This document shows positions 1 through 8,904 of a DNA stretch of 64,000 bases, one piece after another. The notes below the pieces were generated by a model. That model was not told where the DNA came from. It searched no databases and was given only the letters and a program-made list of their open reading frames with translations. Source of the stretch: Epilithonimonas zeae (GTDB lineage Bacteria; Bacteroidota; Bacteroidia; Flavobacteriales; Weeksellaceae); NCBI RefSeq assembly GCF_023278365.1, contig NZ_CP075338.1, positions 1,860,001 to 1,924,000 of the forward strand, read 5' to 3'. A program made the translations under genes and the position numbers. Position 1 is the first letter of the stretch, and every line of letters starts with the position of its first letter.

Positions 1-129
1 GATAGACATTCTGTGATTTCTCTTAATCACTATGAGAAAAAAACAGACAGCTACAATGTTTTGGATAATCCGGAAGCCAAAGAAATTGGTGTAGCAGACG
101 AAAAAGAAATTGAAAAATTAGATAGTTAA
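1..129 (+). CDS. nuoG: NADH-quinone oxidoreductase subunit G, C-terminal end (partial)
   Basis: The open frame enters from the left edge and stops at TAA 127-129, leaving 42 codons. The segment is charged and rich in Lys and Glu, with no motif of its own. It is assigned to NuoG, the large iron-sulfur subunit of the complex I electron-input module, because nuoG directly precedes nuoH in bacterial nuo operons and nuoH starts 47 bases further on. The call rests on position only, since the cluster-binding part lies outside the window. Confidence 0.7.
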   Translation, partial: DRHSVISLNHYEKKTDSYNVLDNPEAKEIGVADEKEIEKLDS

Positions 130-176
130 TAAAAATTTAAACTCAATTTGAACTTTAAATTTTGAACTTATAAAAT

Positions 177-1241
177 ATGGAATTACTAACTTTTAAAATC
201 ATATTAGTATTGGCGCTGTTCCTTTTGGCACTTACTATTGCTGCCTACTCTACTTGGGCAGAAAGAAAAGTGGCGTCGATAATGCAAGACCGTATCGGAC
301 CAAACAGAGCGGGACCTTTCGGGCTATTACAACCGTTGGCAGATGGTGGTAAATTTTTCTTCAAAGAAGATTTTACACCTCAAAATGCAGAAAAGTTCCT
401 CTTCATTTTAGGCCCATCTTTGGTAATGTTTATTTCATTGATTACCGGAGCAGTAATTCCTTGGGGAAAAACATTGAATTTCGGAGGTATTTCTTACGAT
501 TTACAGGTTGCTAATATCGATGTTGGTGTATTGTTCATCATAGGAATGGCTTCTATCGGAGTTTATGGAATTATGATTGGAGGTTGGGCTTCCAACAACA
601 AATATTCATTATTAGGTGCCATCAGAGCGTCTTCTCAGATGATTTCTTACGAATTGGCAATGGGATTATCATTGTTGTCAATCATTATGATGTCCGGAAG
701 TTTGGATTTAAAATTAATTACAGAAGCACAATCTGCTGGGAAAATTTGGGGATTCATTCCTGCCATTTCCGGAATCAACTGGAATATCCTTTATCAACCT
801 TTAGCTTTCCTGATATTTTTCATTGCTGCAATGGCAGAAACCAACCGTCACCCATTCGATTTACCTGAATGTGAATCTGAATTGGTAACTGGTTATTCTA
901 CCGAATATTCGTCAATGAAATTAGGACTGTATATGTTTGGAGAATATGTGAATATGTTTATCTCCAATGCATTTATGGTGGTTCTTTTCTTCGGAGGTTA
1001 CAATTATCCCGGAATCGATTGGGTAACTCACAACTGGGGAGAGAATATTGCAGGTGTTTTGAGTATCCTAGCTTTCTTAACAAAAACAATCATCGGAATT
1101 TTGATCTTTATGTGGATCAGATGGACACTTCCGAGATTCAGATATGACCAATTGATGCACCTTGGATGGAAGACTTTGATTCCTTTAGCTTTGGTGAATC
1201 TAATTGCTACAGGTGCTGTGATTTTAGCATTTGGAAATTAA
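177..1241 (+). CDS. nuoH: NADH-quinone oxidoreductase subunit H
   Basis: Membrane subunit of complex I at the junction with the hydrophilic arm; it helps form the quinone chamber and the first proton path. The 354-residue protein has about eight hydrophobic helices. It carries the family signature AERKVASIMQDRIGPNRAG near residues 28-46, and the acidic loop AETNRHPFDLPECESELV near 220-237, which lines the quinone site. Length is normal. It starts at ATG with an A-rich leader and no Shine-Dalgarno site. It lies between nuoG and nuoI in the same direction, so it is part of the nuo operon. Confidence 0.97.
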   Translation: MELLTFKIILVLALFLLALTIAAYSTWAERKVASIMQDRIGPNRAGPFGLLQPLADGGKFFFKEDFTPQNAEKFLFILGPSLVMFISLITGAVIPWGKTLNFGGISYDLQVANIDVGVLFIIGMASIGVYGIMIGGWASNNKYSLLGAIRASSQMISYELAMGLSLLSIIMMSGSLDLKLITEAQSAGKIWGFIPAISGINWNILYQPLAFLIFFIAAMAETNRHPFDLPECESELVTGYSTEYSSMKLGLYMFGEYVNMFISNAFMVVLFFGGYNYPGIDWVTHNWGENIAGVLSILAFLTKTIIGILIFMWIRWTLPRFRYDQLMHLGWKTLIPLALVNLIATGAVILAFGN

Positions 1242-1376
1242 AAAAATTGTCCGAAGCTAGATGATGGAAGTCAGAAGATTGTAATTCGGAAACAATTCAA
1301 AATTGAAAATAAAATACGCATAAAGTTTGAAATATCGGACATCCAACTTCCGACTTCAGACCAAAAAAATATAAAA
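1242..1376. repeat. nuoH-nuoI spacer with GGAAGTC-type repeat words
   Basis: This 135-base gap is long for the nuo operon. It holds GATGGAAGTCAGAAG at 1263-1277 and CGGACATCCAACTTCCGACTT at about 1336-1356, which are related to each other on opposite strands. Similar words occur in the nuoM-nuoN gap (6234-6251) and in the adk-obg gap (31609-31663). No coding frame or terminator T-tract is evident, so this looks like a degenerate dispersed repeat inside a transcribed operon. Confidence 0.5.
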
Positions 1377-1934
1377 ATGAAACTTACTAATAGATCAAAA
1401 GTTGTTTCTAACAAAGAAATGACTCTGGGTGAAAAAATCTATTTGCCGGCGATTTTCAAAGGTATGGGAATCACTTTCAAGCACGCTGTAAGAACTGTGT
1501 TGAAAGGTGCTCCTGCAGTATATTCTTATCCGGAGGTTCAGAAACCGAGAGCAGAAATCTGGAGAGGACAGCACGTTTTGAAGCGTGATGAAGAAGGTAG
1601 AGAGAGATGTACAGCTTGCGGACTTTGTGCAGTGGCTTGTCCTGCAGAAGCGATAACAATGACAGCTGCTGAAAGAACTAAAGACGAGAAACACCTTTAC
1701 AGAGAAGAGAAATATGCATCGATCTATGAAATCAATATGTTGAGATGCATCTTCTGCGGAATGTGTGAAGAAGCTTGTCCAAAATCTGCTATCTATCTTA
1801 CAGACAGATTGGTAGATGTAGAACAAAACAGAAATTCTTTCATCTATGGAAAAGAAAAATTGGTCGAAAAAATTAATGCAAGGATTGATATCACAGAGAG
1901 ACAATCTGAAAAACAAAAAAAGGCAGTAAAATAA
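1377..1934 (+). CDS. nuoI: NADH-quinone oxidoreductase subunit I, 2x[4Fe-4S] ferredoxin
   Basis: Peripheral complex I subunit that carries clusters N6a and N6b and passes electrons toward the last cluster before quinone. Two ferredoxin motifs are visible: Cys78, Cys81, Cys84 and Cys88 (CTACGLCAVACP), and Cys124, Cys127, Cys130 and Cys134 (CIFCGMCEEACP). The 185 residues fit the family. The C-terminus is a charged tail. The stop overlaps the nuoJ start by one base (TAATG at 1932-1936), a sign of translational coupling. Confidence 0.97.
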   Translation: MKLTNRSKVVSNKEMTLGEKIYLPAIFKGMGITFKHAVRTVLKGAPAVYSYPEVQKPRAEIWRGQHVLKRDEEGRERCTACGLCAVACPAEAITMTAAERTKDEKHLYREEKYASIYEINMLRCIFCGMCEEACPKSAIYLTDRLVDVEQNRNSFIYGKEKLVEKINARIDITERQSEKQKKAVK

Positions 1935-2431
1935 TGGACCAGATTTTATTTTTTATCGTAGCGTTTATCGCCATTGCAAGTGCTGTTTACTTTGTATTTG
2001 CAAGAAATCCTTTATATGCCATTCTTTCTTTGATTGTAACAATGTTCTCTATCGCGGGAATGTACATTCTTCTTAATGCGCAGTTTTTAGGTATTGTTCA
2101 AATCATCGTTTACACAGGAGCCATTATGGTTTTGTTTCTTTACATCTTGATGATGTTGAACTTGAACAAAGAAGACGAAAGCAAGAAAGGAAGCCTTCCA
2201 AAGTTCATTGGAATTATTTCTGTTTGTATCTTATTTATAGGAATGTTAGGAGCTTACAGAGGTCTTTCTGGAAAAACAACGGTTGCAGACAACATCGACC
2301 ATTCGGTTGGTTTGACCAAAAATCTGGGAAGATTATTGTTTAACGAATATGTATTGCCATTCGAATTGGCTTCGATTCTGATTTTAGCAGGTATCGTGGG
2401 CGCTGTTCTTATCGGTAAAAAAGATTTATAA
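1934..2431 (+). CDS. nuoJ: NADH-quinone oxidoreductase subunit J
   Basis: Small hydrophobic complex I subunit of 165 residues with about five membrane helices. It packs between NuoH/NuoA and NuoK and forms part of the proton path. The conserved third-helix region GIVQIIVYTGAIMVLFLYIL is near residues 53-72, with the tyrosine and glycine typical of the family. The start overlaps the nuoI stop, and nuoK begins 4 bases after its stop. Function follows from family and operon position; the sequence has no catalytic residue of its own. Confidence 0.95.
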   Translation: MDQILFFIVAFIAIASAVYFVFARNPLYAILSLIVTMFSIAGMYILLNAQFLGIVQIIVYTGAIMVLFLYILMMLNLNKEDESKKGSLPKFIGIISVCILFIGMLGAYRGLSGKTTVADNIDHSVGLTKNLGRLLFNEYVLPFELASILILAGIVGAVLIGKKDL

Positions 2432-2435
2432 GATT

Positions 2436-2762
2436 ATGGAAGTGAATACATTTATACAACAGGTTCCTTTAGAATATTTCATTATTCTGAGTACAGTTTT
2501 ATTTTGCCTTGGTGTTTTGGGAGTTTTGCTTCGTAAAAATGCTATCGTGATTTTGGGATGTGTAGAATTGATGCTTAATTCCGTAAATCTTTTATTGGCA
2601 GCATTTTCTGCTTACAAAGGTGATGGTAACGGACAGCTTTTGGTTTTCTTCATTATGGTGGTTGCAGCAGCGGAAGTAGCTGTAGGATTGGCAATTATCG
2701 CAATGATGTACAGAAATACCAAATCTGTGGACGTGAGTATTTTTAATAAATTAAGAGGATAA
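2436..2762 (+). CDS. nuoK: NADH-quinone oxidoreductase subunit K
   Basis: MrpC-like proton-channel subunit of complex I with three membrane helices in 108 residues. Both membrane glutamates needed for proton transfer in the family can be seen: Glu44 in GCVELMLNSVNL and Glu80 in AAAEVAVGLAI. There is a short extra N-terminal stretch of about eight residues compared with the E. coli protein. It sits 4 bases after nuoJ and 8 bases before nuoL, in the standard gene order. Confidence 0.96.
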   Translation: MEVNTFIQQVPLEYFIILSTVLFCLGVLGVLLRKNAIVILGCVELMLNSVNLLLAAFSAYKGDGNGQLLVFFIMVVAAAEVAVGLAIIAMMYRNTKSVDVSIFNKLRG

Positions 2763-2770
2763 TAAAAGGA

Positions 2771-4684
2771 ATGGAAAATTTAGTTTACGCAATTGTACTT
2801 TTGCCTTTAGCCGGATTCCTGATTAACGGACTTTTTGGAAAGAATCTTCCGAAAGTTTTTGTTGGAGGATTGGCAACATTAGTAGTTTTCGCTTCATTTG
2901 TTATCGCAACCAGTATATTTTTAGGATTCAAAAGTGATAGCGCACCTGTTATCGTAAAAGCTTTTGAATGGTTTAGAGTGGATGGGATTCAGGTTAATTT
3001 TGGTTTCCAAGTTGACCAATTATCATTGATGATGGTAATGATTATTACCGGAATTGGGTCATTAATCCACCTCTACTCTATTGGCTATATGAGCCACGAC
3101 AAAGGATTCTACAAATTCTTTACTTACCTTAACCTTTTTATTTTTTCGATGTTGCTTTTGGTTTTAGGAAGCAATTATCTGATTTTGTTTATCGGTTGGG
3201 AAGGTGTAGGACTTTGTTCTTATCTATTGATTGGATTCTGGTACACCAACGAAGATTATGGAAAAGCGGCTAGAAAAGCTTTCATTATGAACCGTATTGG
3301 TGACTTGGCATTGTTGATTGGTATTTTCACAATTGCTTCTCAAGTCAACGCAATCGATTATTTGAGCGTCCAGGAGAATGCTTCAAAATTCGCTTTAGAC
3401 AGCAATATTATTATATTCATCACGGCAAGTTTATTCATTGGAGCAACTGGTAAATCAGCTCAGGTTCCATTATATACTTGGTTACCGGATGCGATGGCTG
3501 GACCAACGCCAGTTTCAGCTTTGATTCACGCAGCAACGATGGTAACGGCTGGTATTTACTTAGTAGTAAGAAGTAATTTCTTATTCACTTTAGCGCCAAC
3601 TGTTCAGGATGGGATTCTATTCATCGGGTTCCTGACAGCTGCATTAGCTGGATTCTATGCACTTCGTCAGAACGATATCAAAAAAGTGCTGGCTTATTCT
3701 ACAGTTTCACAGCTTGGATTTATGTTCATCGCTTTAGGTTTGGGCGCTTATACAACAGCAATGTTCCACGTAATGACGCACGCTTTCTTCAAAGCTTTGA
3801 TGTTCTTGGGAGCTGGTTCTGTCATCCACGCAATGAGCAACGAACAAGATATGCGTTTTATGGGCGGACTGAAAAAATATGTTCCAATCACGCACATCAC
3901 TTTCCTTATCGGAACGTTGGCAATTTCAGGTTTCCCATTACTTTCTGGAATGATTTCTAAAGACGAAATTTTGGTTGCAGCTTATGCGAAAAGTCCAATC
4001 TATTGGGTAATGTTATTCGTTTTGGCAGCAACAACCGCAGCATATATGTTCAGATTGTACTATCTGACTTTCCACGGCGAGTTCAGAGGTACAGAAGAAC
4101 AAAAACATCACTTACACGAGAGTCCATTGAATATGACTTTGCCATTAATCGTTTTGGCTGTCCTTTCAGTTGTTGGAGGTTTTATCAATCTTCCTCACTT
4201 CATCGGTCACGGTCATTATGCAAAATTGATGGAATGGCTGAAGCCAGTATTGACGGAGCAAAGTTTCAGCGAAATGGAAGCGACTCTTTCTGGTGTTGAT
4301 TTTAATACAGAAATGATTCTTCTTGGAGCCACGATTTTAATGTTCTTCAGTGTTTGGTTCATTGTTAAAAACATTTACGTTAATAAGAAAAAAATGGCGC
4401 TTCCTGAAGATAAATATACAGGTTGGGAGAAACTGTCTGCTAAAAAATTATTCGTGGATGAGATTTACAATGCAATGATTGTAAGACCTTTCGAAGAAGC
4501 TGGAAAAGCAGCTGCAATGTTTGATAAAGCAGTTCTTGACCCGATTGTGAATTTCATTGGATTAGGAGCTGCAGATTCTGGACGTGCGGCGAAACGTCTC
4601 CAAAACGGAAATGTAGAAAACTATGTGCTGATTATGTCATTGGCGATAGGAATTGTATTGATTGTTAACTTTATATTGAAATAA
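2771..4684 (+). CDS. nuoL: NADH-quinone oxidoreductase subunit L, proton antiporter-like
   Basis: Distal antiporter-like subunit of the complex I membrane arm, carrying the long lateral helix. The 637-residue protein is almost entirely membrane helices. Key features are the glutamate in LFIGWEGVGLCSYLLIGFWY near residues 138-157 and the lysine in ATGKSAQVPLYTWLPDAMAG near 225-244, followed by a His-rich helix (ALIHAATMVTAG). The C-terminal 100 residues hold the hydrophilic linker and anchor helix of the lateral arm. ATG start; nuoM follows after 2 bases. Confidence 0.97.
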   Translation: MENLVYAIVLLPLAGFLINGLFGKNLPKVFVGGLATLVVFASFVIATSIFLGFKSDSAPVIVKAFEWFRVDGIQVNFGFQVDQLSLMMVMIITGIGSLIHLYSIGYMSHDKGFYKFFTYLNLFIFSMLLLVLGSNYLILFIGWEGVGLCSYLLIGFWYTNEDYGKAARKAFIMNRIGDLALLIGIFTIASQVNAIDYLSVQENASKFALDSNIIIFITASLFIGATGKSAQVPLYTWLPDAMAGPTPVSALIHAATMVTAGIYLVVRSNFLFTLAPTVQDGILFIGFLTAALAGFYALRQNDIKKVLAYSTVSQLGFMFIALGLGAYTTAMFHVMTHAFFKALMFLGAGSVIHAMSNEQDMRFMGGLKKYVPITHITFLIGTLAISGFPLLSGMISKDEILVAAYAKSPIYWVMLFVLAATTAAYMFRLYYLTFHGEFRGTEEQKHHLHESPLNMTLPLIVLAVLSVVGGFINLPHFIGHGHYAKLMEWLKPVLTEQSFSEMEATLSGVDFNTEMILLGATILMFFSVWFIVKNIYVNKKKMALPEDKYTGWEKLSAKKLFVDEIYNAMIVRPFEEAGKAAAMFDKAVLDPIVNFIGLGAADSGRAAKRLQNGNVENYVLIMSLAIGIVLIVNFILK

Positions 4685-4686
4685 TA

Positions 4687-6180
4687 ATGTCGTATTTACT
4701 ATTAACATTATTACTATTACCTCTCGTAGGTTCGGTTTTACTATTTTTCTGGAAGAGTTCTTCCAGTAAATATATTGCATTGGCTTTTGGCTTTGCACAG
4801 ATGTTCATCGCATTTTATATGTTAGGGAATTTCGATTTCAACCCAACTGTAGATGCACCTTTGCAATACGAAATCACTTATCCTTGGTCAAGCTATATCA
4901 AGAGTAGCTTCAACTTCGGGATTGATGGGATGAGTATGCTAATGGTCCTGTTGACCAACATCTTGGTTCCAATCATTACTTTATCATCTTTCAACGAGTC
5001 AAAAGGTTACCCTAATTCTTTCTACGCATTGATATTATTGATGCAATTCGGATTGTTGGGTGTTTTCACTTCTTTGGACGGATTGTTATTCTACGTTTTC
5101 TGGGAAGTAACATTGATTCCAATCTGGTTAATCGCCGGTCTTTGGGGTCAGGAAGATAAAAGAATCAAATTCACAACCAAGTTCTTTGTTTACACATTTG
5201 TAGGATCTTTGTTTATGTTGATTGGATTGATTTACGTTTACAATCATGCAGCATCATTTGCTTTGACAGATTTGTACAATGCTAACCTAAATGTAAACGA
5301 ACAAACTGTAATATTCTGGTTTATTTTCTTTGCTTTTGCGGTGAAATTACCGGTCTTTCCTTTCCATACTTGGCAGCCGGACACTTATACATATTCTCCA
5401 ACGCAAGGTTCGATGTTGTTATCGGGTATTATGTTGAAGATGGCTGTTTATGGTGTTATGAGATATTTGTTACCAATTACACCATTAGCAATTGGCGGAA
5501 TTTCCGGAGAAATCGTGATTATCCTTTCTGTAATTGGAGTGATATATGGCGCTTTAATAGCCATGATCTCTACAGATACTAAGCGATTGATTGCTTATTC
5601 TTCCCTTTCTCACGTTGGATTAATTGTAGCGGGAATCTTTGCTTCAGCTGTTGTAACAATGAGAGTTGGATTAGACTTCGAAGGTGCTCAAGGTGCAATG
5701 ATTCAAAGTTTTGCTCACGGGATTAACGTAGTTGGATTGTTCTATTGTGCAGATATTCTTTACAAAAGATTCAAAACTAGAGATATCAGAAAAATGGGAG
5801 GTTTGGCAAAAGTCGCTCCTAAATTTGCCATATTGTTTATGATTATTTTGCTTGGTGCCACGGGAGTTCCTTTAACCAACGGATTCATCGGAGAATTTAT
5901 CTTATTGAAATCAATTTTTTCATACAATCTAATAATGACAGTTTTAGCTGGATTAACTTTGATTCTTGCTGCAGCTTATATGTTGAGATTCTACGGAAAA
6001 ACAATGTTTGGAAAAGGAGACGACGCTGTTTTGGCTACTACAAAAGACATCAGCTCAGTGGAGTTCACAGTACTGGCAAGTTTATCAGTTTTCGTAATTG
6101 TTTTAGGCGTTTTTCCTCAACCAGTTATAGAAATGGTCACAAGTTCTGTAAGATTCATCTACTCTTCTATGCTTAACTAA
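4687..6180 (+). CDS. nuoM: NADH-quinone oxidoreductase subunit M, proton antiporter-like
   Basis: Middle antiporter-like subunit of complex I, 497 residues, about 14 membrane helices. The essential glutamate lies in FYVFWEVTLIPIWLIAGLWG near residue 141, and the channel lysine in AVKLPVFPFHTWQPDTYTYS near 222. A second conserved stretch, STDTKRLIAYSSLSHVGLI, lies near residue 296. Length and order are normal. It is followed by a 94-base gap with a repeat word before nuoN. Confidence 0.97.
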   Translation: MSYLLLTLLLLPLVGSVLLFFWKSSSSKYIALAFGFAQMFIAFYMLGNFDFNPTVDAPLQYEITYPWSSYIKSSFNFGIDGMSMLMVLLTNILVPIITLSSFNESKGYPNSFYALILLMQFGLLGVFTSLDGLLFYVFWEVTLIPIWLIAGLWGQEDKRIKFTTKFFVYTFVGSLFMLIGLIYVYNHAASFALTDLYNANLNVNEQTVIFWFIFFAFAVKLPVFPFHTWQPDTYTYSPTQGSMLLSGIMLKMAVYGVMRYLLPITPLAIGGISGEIVIILSVIGVIYGALIAMISTDTKRLIAYSSLSHVGLIVAGIFASAVVTMRVGLDFEGAQGAMIQSFAHGINVVGLFYCADILYKRFKTRDIRKMGGLAKVAPKFAILFMIILLGATGVPLTNGFIGEFILLKSIFSYNLIMTVLAGLTLILAAAYMLRFYGKTMFGKGDDAVLATTKDISSVEFTVLASLSVFVIVLGVFPQPVIEMVTSSVRFIYSSMLN

Positions 6181-6274
6181 GAATGGATTTGAAATCAATT
6201 CAGATAAAAAGAAATATTAAATAAAATTCAAAACGGACATCGGACTTCCGGTTTCCTACGAAATAAATAAAGAA
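6181..6274. repeat. nuoM-nuoN spacer with half copy of the GGAAGTC-type repeat
   Basis: The 94-base gap contains CGGACATCGGACTTCCGG at 6234-6251. This resembles the right arm of the sequence in the nuoH-nuoI gap (about 1336-1356) and the right arm of the adk-obg hairpin (31648-31667). No matching left arm is evident, so this is a half or decayed copy. No terminator is seen, consistent with nuoN being in the same operon. Confidence 0.45.
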
Positions 6275-7657
6275 ATGAGTGTTTTAATAGTTTTATTCCT
6301 TACGGCAATTCTGGTATTATTCTCAGGTGTTTTCGAGAAAGGCAAATACGCAAGATATATCGGAATCTTGGGATTAATCATTGGTCTGGCGACTAGTTTT
6401 CTTCCTGATTGCGAATTTTTTGCTCAGTACAAATCGATGTATGAATACAGCTACAATGCCGAATTGTTTACAAAAATATCGGTGGCTGTTACTTTGTTAT
6501 TGTTCTTTTTAGGAGGTTTTGCATTCAGCAATCACAGAAGTCATCAGTCAGAATTGTATGCATTGATGTTATTTGCACTTTGTGGCGGGATTGTATTGTT
6601 CGGATTCCAAAACTTGGTAACATTATTCATCGGAATCGAGATTTTATCAATTCCTCTATACGTAATGGCTGGAGCTAATAAAACCGACCTTCGTTCTACA
6701 GAAGCTTCTATGAAATATTTCTTGATGGGAGCATTCGCAACAGGATTTCTTTTGTTCGGAGTAGCTTTGGTTTACGGTAGCGCAGGAAGTTTTGACCTTT
6801 ACGAGATTCATGACTTTGCTTACAACAATCCAAAGAATCTAATGCTGATAATGGGAGCTATTTTGATGCTGTCTGCATTGGCATTCAAAGTTTCATTAGC
6901 GCCGTTCCATATGTGGAGTCCAGATGTTTATCAAGGTGCGCCATCTTTAATTACGGCTTTTATGGCTTCAGTAGTTAAGATTTCCGGATTCTTCGCTTTA
7001 TTCAAATTAATGACGATTGCTTTCGGCGGAATAGCTGGAGACTGGATTAATATCTTAGGCGTTTTCATCATCCTTACTTTACTTTTGGCAAACGTTATGG
7101 GATTGGTTCAGACCAACGCAAAAAGAATGTTAGCCTACTCTTCCGTTTCTCACGCAGGATATATCGCTTTAATATTCTTCGGAATCAACAACTTCTCAAC
7201 ATACATTTTAGGATATTATCTGTTCGCTTATTCATTGGCAACAGTTGGTGTTTTCATCAGTTTGATTTGGGTAGAGAAAATCAAAAAAGAAACTTCATTT
7301 ACCGCTTTCAACGGATTAGGAAAAAGAGAACCTTTGTTAGCAGTTGTTTCTACCATCTCAATGTTATCAATGGCGGGGATTCCTTTGACAGCTGGTTTCA
7401 TCGGAAAATTAGGAATCTTCAACCAGGCAATTGGCGGGCATTATGAGTTCTTGGTTCTGGTAGCTGTTCTAGGTTCTGCATTGAGTATCGCTTATTATTT
7501 GAGACTGATTATCGCAATGTTCTTCTACAAAGAAGATAACTTTCATAATACGGAAAGAGCGAGCATTACTTATAATATCGTTTCTGTAGTGATTATTTTA
7601 GCTTTGGTTTCTATGGGAATTGTTCCAGATTTATTTGCGAAAATTTTCGGATTATAG
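6275..7657 (+). CDS. nuoN: NADH-quinone oxidoreductase subunit N, proton antiporter-like
   Basis: Antiporter-like complex I subunit nearest the quinone end, 460 residues, about 13-14 membrane helices. The conserved glutamate is in FIGIEILSIPLYVMAG near residue 123, and the conserved lysine in FKVSLAPFHMWSPDVYQGAP near 208. TNAKRMLAYSSVSHAGYIAL near 284 is the usual antiporter motif. It is the last nuo gene, followed by a terminator at about 7674-7708. Confidence 0.97.
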   Translation: MSVLIVLFLTAILVLFSGVFEKGKYARYIGILGLIIGLATSFLPDCEFFAQYKSMYEYSYNAELFTKISVAVTLLLFFLGGFAFSNHRSHQSELYALMLFALCGGIVLFGFQNLVTLFIGIEILSIPLYVMAGANKTDLRSTEASMKYFLMGAFATGFLLFGVALVYGSAGSFDLYEIHDFAYNNPKNLMLIMGAILMLSALAFKVSLAPFHMWSPDVYQGAPSLITAFMASVVKISGFFALFKLMTIAFGGIAGDWINILGVFIILTLLLANVMGLVQTNAKRMLAYSSVSHAGYIALIFFGINNFSTYILGYYLFAYSLATVGVFISLIWVEKIKKETSFTAFNGLGKREPLLAVVSTISMLSMAGIPLTAGFIGKLGIFNQAIGGHYEFLVLVAVLGSALSIAYYLRLIIAMFFYKEDNFHNTERASITYNIVSVVIILALVSMGIVPDLFAKIFGL

Positions 7658-7673
7658 AAAATTAAAAATATAC

Positions 7674-7708
7674 AAAAACCTGATTCAGATTGAGTCAGTT
7701 TTTTTTAT
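7674..7708 (+). terminator. Rho-independent terminator of the nuo operon
   Basis: A stem of CTGATTC with GAGTCAG (one G-U pair, 5-base loop), extended by A-T pairs around one bulged C, is followed by a run of eight T. It lies 16 bases after the nuoN stop and ends the complex I operon. Confidence 0.8.
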
Positions 7709-7987
7709 TTAGTACTAATCTTAAACTCGCAAACTATACAACTCTCCCACTCTAAAATTCTCAAACAAATTTGGGCGCCTTTATCCGTGCTCCACTCTCG
7801 TTTTTTTGTTATTGCAAAGAAAGTGAGACATTAAATAAACCATTAAGTAATTGCAATAACAAAAAGAGCTCCGTTCAGTTCGGGGCGCGATTGGTACAAA
7901 AGAGGTTTACAGTTTCAAACCAATGACAAAAACATTTTCAGATTTTAAATCTAAAAAAAGTAAATTCGTAATTACAAGCTTTAAATT
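7709..7987. repeat. Intergenic long inverted repeat
   Basis: This gap contains a perfect 15-base inverted repeat: TTTTTGTTATTGCAA at 7803-7817 and its exact complement at 7851-7865, with a 33-base spacer. It is flanked by GC-richer, mutually related ends (GGGCGCC at about 7773 and GGGGCGCG at about 7882). The composition differs from the AT-rich surroundings, and no reading frame is convincing. The layout of GC-rich tips and an AT-rich inner stem suggests a dispersed palindromic element or mobile-element remnant, not a terminator, as the run of T is inside the stem. Confidence 0.6.
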
Positions 7988-8845
7988 ATGAATTACGGCC
8001 TATTATTTTTATTTATACTTTCTCTTTCCGGATGTACAAATTCTACAAAACAACCTGAGAATGAAACCAAAGAAATAGAACTAACAGATATAAAATATGG
8101 ATCTTATGAAAGAAACAAAATGGACATCTACTTACCCGCTAACAGAACAAATAATACACCTTTTGTGGTAAATATTCACGGAGGAGCGTGGACTGTAGGT
8201 GATAAAAGCAGTGACACTTCTTTATCAAAATATTTGCTTTCAAGAGGAATCGCGGTTGCCAACATCAATTACAGATACGCTAAGAATAACACACATCTTT
8301 CAGAACTCTTAGATGATGTAGATAAGGTCTTCAAATATTTGATCACACATTCCAAAGAATGGAATACCAGAAGCACAGGTTTTTCTATAACCGGACAAAG
8401 TTCTGGCACACACGTTTCTCTAATGTATGCCTATACTAAGTCAGATAAAATCAAAGCTATTGTTGATCGTTGCGGACCAACCGATTTTACCGATACCTCC
8501 ACACTTTGGCAGCTGGATAATCAAAATCTTATGGATGCTGTCAACAAAATGTCTGGTAACAAAACTGTTTGGAAAGAAGGCAATCCAATTCCTGAACTAT
8601 ATATTAAATCGAGTCCCGTAAAATTTGTAAAAAAGATTCCAATTTTAATGATACACGGCGACAAAGATCCGATTGTTCCCATCAAACAATCCTATAATTT
8701 GATAGAGGCTTTGAAAGAAGAAAATGTACCTTATAAATTGTTGATTTTTCAAGGAGCAGATCATTCATTAGATGCCTTACCTGGTAATTCTGTTAAAAAA
8801 ATTACTTCTACCGCAGACTGGATCATTAAATATGGCAAAAATTAA
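7988..8845 (+). CDS. Lipoprotein alpha/beta hydrolase (carboxylesterase-like)
   Basis: Probable membrane-anchored esterase of the BD-FAE/HSL-like group. The N-terminus is a lipoprotein signal with lipobox LSGC (Cys16). The oxyanion-hole motif HGGAW is near residues 65-69. The catalytic triad is Ser138 in GQSSG, Asp227 in HGDKDPIVP and His259 in GADHSL. The 285-residue length fits. The substrate cannot be told; feruloyl or acyl esters are usual for the fold. It stands upstream of another exported hydrolase in the same direction, 59 bases apart. No promoter motif was found close to the ATG. Confidence 0.85.
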   Translation: MNYGLLFLFILSLSGCTNSTKQPENETKEIELTDIKYGSYERNKMDIYLPANRTNNTPFVVNIHGGAWTVGDKSSDTSLSKYLLSRGIAVANINYRYAKNNTHLSELLDDVDKVFKYLITHSKEWNTRSTGFSITGQSSGTHVSLMYAYTKSDKIKAIVDRCGPTDFTDTSTLWQLDNQNLMDAVNKMSGNKTVWKEGNPIPELYIKSSPVKFVKKIPILMIHGDKDPIVPIKQSYNLIEALKEENVPYKLLIFQGADHSLDALPGNSVKKITSTADWIIKYGKN

Positions 8846-8904
8846 TTGTAATCTTTTTTTATTCTCATCATCAAGTTTTATCTTTATTCAAATATTTATT
8901 TTCA

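Noticed and set aside
1395-1916. 173-codon minus-strand frame opposite nuoI
   Set aside because: It is antisense to a gene with unmistakable ferredoxin motifs, is Cys/Phe/Ser-rich as expected of a shadow frame, and has no promoter.
7709-7987. CRISPR array or tRNA gene in the repeat-bearing gap
   Set aside because: The repeats are inverted, not direct and spaced, and no cloverleaf could be folded by eye.
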